In this document: positions 59,643-64,000 of the stretch, piece after piece
Layout: each line of letters starts with the position of its first letter
Numbering within the stretch: position 1 is the stretch's first letter
Translations under genes and position numbers: made by a program
Origin: Gelatoporia subvermispora B
Lineage: Eukaryota > Basidiomycota > Agaricomycetes > Polyporales > Gelatoporiaceae
Assembly: GCA_000320605.2 (NCBI GenBank)
Contig: KB445796.1
Location: 1,022,926 to 1,086,925 of the forward strand
Length of the DNA: 64,000 nucleotides
Direction of reading: 5' to 3'
The notes under the pieces: generated by a model
What the model was told of the DNA's origin: nothing
The model's database searches: none
Seen by the model: only the letters and a program-made list of their open reading frames with translations

Positions 59643-60351
59643 ATGGCCACACGCAAGGTCGCTGACCACACGCTCTATCATCTCAACCCAAAGGGCTTTT
59701 GGAGGAAATTCAGTACGTCTCCGACGTTGCACTCCGAATTCAAGCTGACAAGGCGCGCGCAGGGGATGCCGTAGTCGCGAACCCAGAGATTTCTAGTGGT
59801 CTGCCCATCCAAGGCCTCCACAGATACCCGCCACCAGGATCACGACCGGAGCGCTACTCGACGCCAGCGACCAAGGGTATGTGTCCGTGATGAACGTCCA
59901 ACGCGCCGCACTGACCGCATATTACCTGCGCAGCGTCCGACCCGGCACAGAACCCGTACTGGAAGCGCGATGTCCGCCGTGCATACCCGCAACTCTCGGT
60001 CGTGACCCAGGCCGAGCTCTCTGGACTGCTCATCGAACACTCTCAGGCGCAAGCGTACGTCCACGTCGGCTGTCTAGGCACTCGCAAAGGCACTGACTTG
60101 ACTCGTTCCGCAGAGTCGCTGCTCCTGCCGCGGAGGGCCAGGATGCCGCCAAGTCTGACGTCCCCGTGGAGGCCAAGGAGCCCGTCGACCTCACCCAGGC
60201 AATTGCGGAGATTGCGTCCTCCAAGAAGATCTTCTCGGAGAGCAAGCTGCCGCCCGTGCTGCCCATTCCCTTCAAGCGCTGGGTCCCAGAGCGAGCGCCG
60301 GATGTACCGCACGATCCCCACGCGTACTTCCCCATGCTGATGTTCAAGTAG
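59643..60351 (+). CDS. NADH:ubiquinone oxidoreductase (complex I) 21 kDa subunit
   Basis: Four exons (59643-59712, 59763-59876, 59934-60054, 60114-60351) give 180 residues. The N-terminus reads MATRKVADHTLYHLNPKGFW, followed by VVANPEISSGLPI, RYPPPGSRPERYSTPATK and DPAQNPYWKRDVRRAYPQLS, the typical order for the fungal 21 kDa accessory subunit. The C-terminal domain ends with RWVPERAPDVPHDPHAYFPM. It is an accessory subunit of complex I in the mitochondrial inner membrane without a redox centre. Introns are short GT-AG, and the second half contains an Ala-rich linker. The frame is intact. Confidence 0.93.
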
Positions 60352-61623
60352 CGTACCTGCGTTGCCCATCAATAGATGTCTCTGCTTTCACATATGTGTT
60401 TGGGGTTCTGAGGGGAGAGCGAATAAAGTACCTTTTTAGGTAACTTTCTTAATCCTATTCAACTTGTCACCTTCTATCCCAATGTGGGTTCACTTGACTC
60501 TCTCGTCGCCGCTCACTTGCACTCCGAATCGCTGTGTAGCGCATATCCTCGTTGTGTATGCCATCTTTGCTCGTTGTCTATACCCTACCTTTATACACTG
60601 AGCCCCACGTCAACATTTAGAGCTTCGGCACCGTCTATCGGCTCATCGACCTCGCTCCTCCTCTCCTTTGTCCGCCTATCCTCGGAGCCCTCTGGACCTC
60701 TTGGACATACATGCTTAGTCTACTTCTTGGACTCTCTCATTCATCGTCTGTTCCCTCTGCTACCTATCTCATTCAAAGCCGACTCATCTGGCCTATCATA
60801 CTGCAATATATGTCGGCTGCCTTTCTTGTTTCGTACAAATGCCATCTACTTGCTCAAGGGACTCTGCGATCTATCGCTTGGTGGTCTCCCGTGAGAGCTA
60901 GATATACCTCTCATGCAGCCAGCAGCAGTGAGAGATGCGGAGATACACTTCAGGGGATTCTCAAATCCTGGTATGTGCAGTGCTTCTTCATCTTTACTTC
61001 CTCATCTACACCTTCCATACCCCTCTCTCATTCTGATGGCTTTCCATGTCAGCACTTAATGGCACCTTCGTCTCGCTTCGTGTTTACTTGCGTTTCCGTG
61101 CGCTAACTTGCGTTTCCTTGTGCTAACTCTCGTTGACTCGTCTTTACTTGCCCCTACTTGCCCCACTGTCACTACGTTTGTTTTACCTTGTACTCGCCTT
61201 CCTCCGCCATGTTGCGTACACAATGTATTTTATACATACATAACAATAAACCAATTGTTCGAAGCACCTCCTTCGCCTCAGCTGCCCTCCCAACCTTCCT
61301 GAGCCGCGGTTCTAACGTTGACGTCTTGGCTGGTCCTGTCTCTGGTACGCAGAGTCCATTTTCTTCTGTGTGAGGCCACCCAAACGGAGTGCCATCTGAG
61401 AACATGTTTACCGTCGTGGATACTGGGGCGCCGGTATTAGCAGCTGGTCACGGCGCCTCCAAACAAGAAGGCACCGCGAAGTGTCCTTGACCTTGAAACC
61501 GCTCGACTTGTTACTCGTATCCGTGCACTCTACCCACCCTAACTCAAAACACCGACTCGTCTATTGGCTGGTATTCTGATTTGATATCACGAACATCAGA
61601 TATCGCCTTGAGTCTTCTCTGCA
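60352..61623. other. Pyrimidine-rich intergenic region
   Basis: About 1.27 kb, strongly C/T-biased on the plus strand. Plus-strand open frames (60484-60894, 60711-61106) reflect this composition and lack motifs. It includes a 20 bp tandem repeat at 61086-61125. Confidence 0.5.
61086..61125. repeat. 20 bp imperfect tandem repeat
   Basis: ACTTGCGTTTCC(G/T)TG(C/T)GCTA type unit, two adjacent copies with two or three differences. Confidence 0.6.
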
Positions 61624-63222
61624 ATGTCTGGGTCAGTTTCAACTGTACCGGTGCAACAATCCGCGGCGCCCCCGACCGCGCTCGCAGGTGCATCCGCGGA
61701 CGCACAGGCTGCGGCGTTCGCAGAAGACCCCCGTGTCCACTTTGACCGAAACGCAGGTACTTGGCGTTTCGAGGATGACGATGGAAGCGAAATGGAGTGG
61801 GATGCAGCAAAGGGAACATGGGTCCCTGTGGTTCGTCCCGCCTTTCTCGCTCCATTTTTCTGTATTTTACCACCTCCCAGATCGATGAGGACCTCCTCAA
61901 GAAGCAGCAGGCCGCGTACTCTGTCGCAGGGGTGGACGAGGAGGTGGGTGCCGCCAGTCCTGGATGCTGCTGTGCTCTCCGTCTCCCACATTCCGGCCGA
62001 CTAACCTCGACCATGCTCTCTCTGCCGCCCGCCCGCTCTCGCGTACCTCCCGCTCACGCAATGCGCGCCACCCGCAGACTCCCGCCGCGCCCGTGCTGAA
62101 GCGCACGACCAAAAAGCGCAAGGAGCCCGAGGACTACACGGGGTTCACCGCGGGGCCCTCCGAGCCCGAGGCAAAGCGCGGTAAGAACGGGCCTTCGCCC
62201 GCCCCTGAACGCAAGTCGAAAAATACGGCAGTATACGTGACAGGGCTCCCATCGGATACGACGCCCGACGAGCTCGCCGCGCGCTTCTCGCGCTGCGGTT
62301 TGATCGAGGAGGACGACACGGGCGCGCCGAAGATCAAGATGTATGCGCGCGAGGACGGCACATTCAGCGGGGACGCCCTCATCGTGTACTTCAAGGAGGA
62401 CTCGGTCGACCTCGCACTGAGCATCCTCGACGACGATGAGCTGCGCCTCGGCGAGTCCGGGACGCGCATGCACGTGCAGCGCGCACAATTCGGTCATAAA
62501 CATGAGGCGGGGCAGGGCGGTGGGGAGATGAAGCCGCGGCGTACGATGGATGACAAGCGGAAAGCTACCAAGCGTATCGGGAAGATGCAAAGGTGACCGC
62601 TACCTGCCAGCTTCTATGCGTCGTATCATTGATGCATGACAGTAGAAAACTTGGAGAATGGGACGACGAGGACGGCTTCGGCCCATCAATCACAGAGGAG
62701 GACAAAAGGCAACAGGAAGCGAGGAACAGCAGGGTGGTCGTACTTAAGCATATGTTCACGCTCAAGGAACTTGAAGAAGATCCCTCGTTACTTCTGGACC
62801 TCAAGGAGGATGTGCGAGAGGAATGTGAAACATTAGGGGACGTGACAAATGTCGTGCTATATGATGTGCGTAACTTTCACGTATGATTGTCTTGCCTCAC
62901 CAATGCTTATTTGAATTCGGGAACATAGCAAGAACCAGACGGCGTTATGACCGTCAAATTCCGTGACCCACTTAGCGCACAAGCCTGCATTATTGTGAGT
63001 TACTAGCCATTGCGTCCTTGCAACGACACAGATGGCTGATGTTGTCAGAAAATGCACGGTAGATTCTTTGCCGGGCGCCAGATCCAGGCTTCCCTGTACA
63101 CAGGCAAACAACGGTTCAAGCGGAGCGGGCAAGGGGAGGAGCTCGAGGGCGGCGGCGAGGAAAACGAAAAGAAGCGGCTGGACGACTTCGCTCACTGGCT
63201 CATGACCGAAGGAGACGACTGA
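61624..63222 (+). CDS. CUS2: U2 snRNP-associated splicing factor Cus2/Tat-SF1
   Basis: A multi-exon gene. The N-terminal part has the aromatic-acidic block DPRVHFDRNAGTWRFEDDDG. A first RRM starts at KNTAVYVTGLPSDTTPDELA and includes MYAREDGTFSGDALIVYF. A linker with KRIGKMQR leads to a second RRM-like U2AF-homology motif: VVVLKHMFTLKELEEDPSLL, LKEDVREECETLGDVTNVVL, then KMHGRFFAGRQIQASLY, where R-F-F fits the R-x-F signature that binds ULM peptides. Tat-SF1/Cus2 binds SF3b1/Hsh155 and assists U2 snRNA folding before prespliceosome formation in the nucleus. The C-terminus is short and acidic. Introns end at canonical sites and the frame is intact; it converges on the partial gene at the right edge. 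Confidence 0.92.
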
Positions 63223-63452
63223 TCAGCCGTGGAGTCCGTCACAGACTAAGTAGTATATGCTACAATCTTCCCTTTGTAACGCTTGAAAATCCCAATCCGT
63301 CCGCTCGTAATAGTATACATCTCCTATCCCATATCGAAAGCAAAGCAAAGAGCAAGAGCAAGCGTCCGTGGCCCGTCACCAGCAGGAACACAACGGCTTC
63401 GCATCGACCGTTTCCAGGCGCTGCATCGCAGCCGCGAGTTCAATAAAGTCTT

Positions 63453-64000
63453 CTAGACCAGAAGCACGAGCAGAGAACTCACCTCTACAATGGCAGTCTT
63501 CTGCCGCGGCGACTCTATCTGCATCCAATCTAGGCTGGGCCGCTCCTCGCGCAGCGCATGGTGGCTACCGCTGCCCCAACGCGTGTGCAGCGGGGGCGGC
63601 GACGTCTCGAGCTGCGACATCGACTTGGACATCGAGATCATCTCGTCCTCCGTCATCGACGCCGCCATTGAGTCGTCCTCAGGAACCGGCGCGAGGAGGC
63701 CGCCCGCAGCCTCGCCGCTCGGTTGCCGGGACATCGACGGATCAGCCTCCGGCGGCGCATTCGCCGCGCCATCCGCACTTCCCGCGACATCTACGCGTGG
63801 CCGCACGGCCTCGCCGACGTCAACTTCTTCGTCCTCGTCAACCTCATCCTCGACGCCAAGGCGCTGTAGGCTCGCCTCGACCGCGTCAAGGCGCTCCATG
63901 TGCTCGAGGATCGTGACGCCCGTCGTCGCGGGGTGTATGCGCGGGTATTTGGCCGAGAACGACACCGGGCGCGCGACGCCGGAGAACTCGGTTGACACGC
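63453..64000 (-). CDS. Partial gene of unknown function, cut by the window edge
   Basis: A minus-strand exon runs off the right end. It encodes RPVSFSAKYPRIHPATTGVT, then ILEHMERLDAVEASLQRLGV, an acidic stretch and a disordered region rich in Ser, Glu and Met, and closes with SLDWMQIESPRQKTAIVE near a GTGAGT splice donor. The real C-terminus may lie in a further exon between 63380 and 63452, where EDFIELAAAMQRLETVDAK is open in another frame. I do not recognise the family; the short conserved helix at the start suggests a cytosolic part of a membrane or trafficking protein. Confidence 0.55.
   Translation of the reverse strand, partial: VSTEFSGVARPVSFSAKYPRIHPATTGVTILEHMERLDAVEASLQRLGVEDEVDEDEEVDVGEAVRPRVDVAGSADGAANAPPEADPSMSRQPSGEAAGGLLAPVPEDDSMAASMTEDEMISMSKSMSQLETSPPPLHTRWGSGSHHALREERPSLDWMQIESPRQKTAIVEVSSLLVLLV

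Noticed and set aside
60484..61106. Two plus-strand open frames of over 100 codons
   Set aside because: They reflect a C/T-rich intergenic stretch with no domain, and phase does not join to any exon.
1..64000. CRISPR arrays, operons, riboswitches
   Set aside because: The window is eukaryotic; no regularly spaced repeats or bacterial signals are present.

Overview
The window is nuclear DNA from a filamentous basidiomycete, most likely an agaricomycete. Almost every gene is split by many 45-75 bp GT-AG introns. The protein set is fungal: caleosin, velvet factor, Zn2Cys6 regulator, P5B ATPase, membrane-anchored Mia40 and DUF6534 membrane proteins. A KDZ-class DNA transposon is also typical of mushroom-forming fungi. 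No rRNA, tRNA, CRISPR or bacterial features were seen. Gene models were assembled by hand from codon phase, splice sites and family motifs; reading-frame arithmetic closes for most of them, but none has transcript support.

Layout. 0-7.2 kb: a seven-TM receptor (minus), a caleosin (plus) and a velvet-domain regulator (plus). 7.2-15.3 kb: gene-poor, with one small Cys/His-rich protein recovered from three short exons. 15.3-28.7 kb: a housekeeping block with Rrp17-like rRNA processing factor, METTL21-type methyltransferase, Bos1 SNARE, P5B ATPase (Ypk9/ATP13A2), a mucin-like membrane protein and an MBL-fold hydrolase. 28.9-42.4 kb: two tandem DUF6534 membrane-protein genes (minus) separated by a complete 8,845 bp KDZ transposon (30936-39780). 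The element has 526 bp terminal inverted repeats, an apparent 7 bp target duplication, a transposase damaged by a stop and two frameshifts, a coiled-coil cargo gene with one internal stop, and an intact HMG-like gene. 42.4-64 kb: Mia40, a large PH/Sec7-like protein, a Zn2Cys6 transcription factor, a UPF0643 protein, a complex I 21 kDa subunit, a Tat-SF1/Cus2 splicing factor and a partial unknown gene at the right edge.

The chromosomal genes are unrelated housekeeping and regulatory genes, not a biosynthetic cluster. Receptor, velvet factor, caleosin and Zn2Cys6 regulator are the signalling or development genes. Mia40 and the complex I subunit act in mitochondria. Bos1, the Sec7-like protein and the P5B ATPase act in the endomembrane system. 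The most unusual object is the young-looking but transposase-defective KDZ element inserted 186 bp upstream of one DUF6534 gene.
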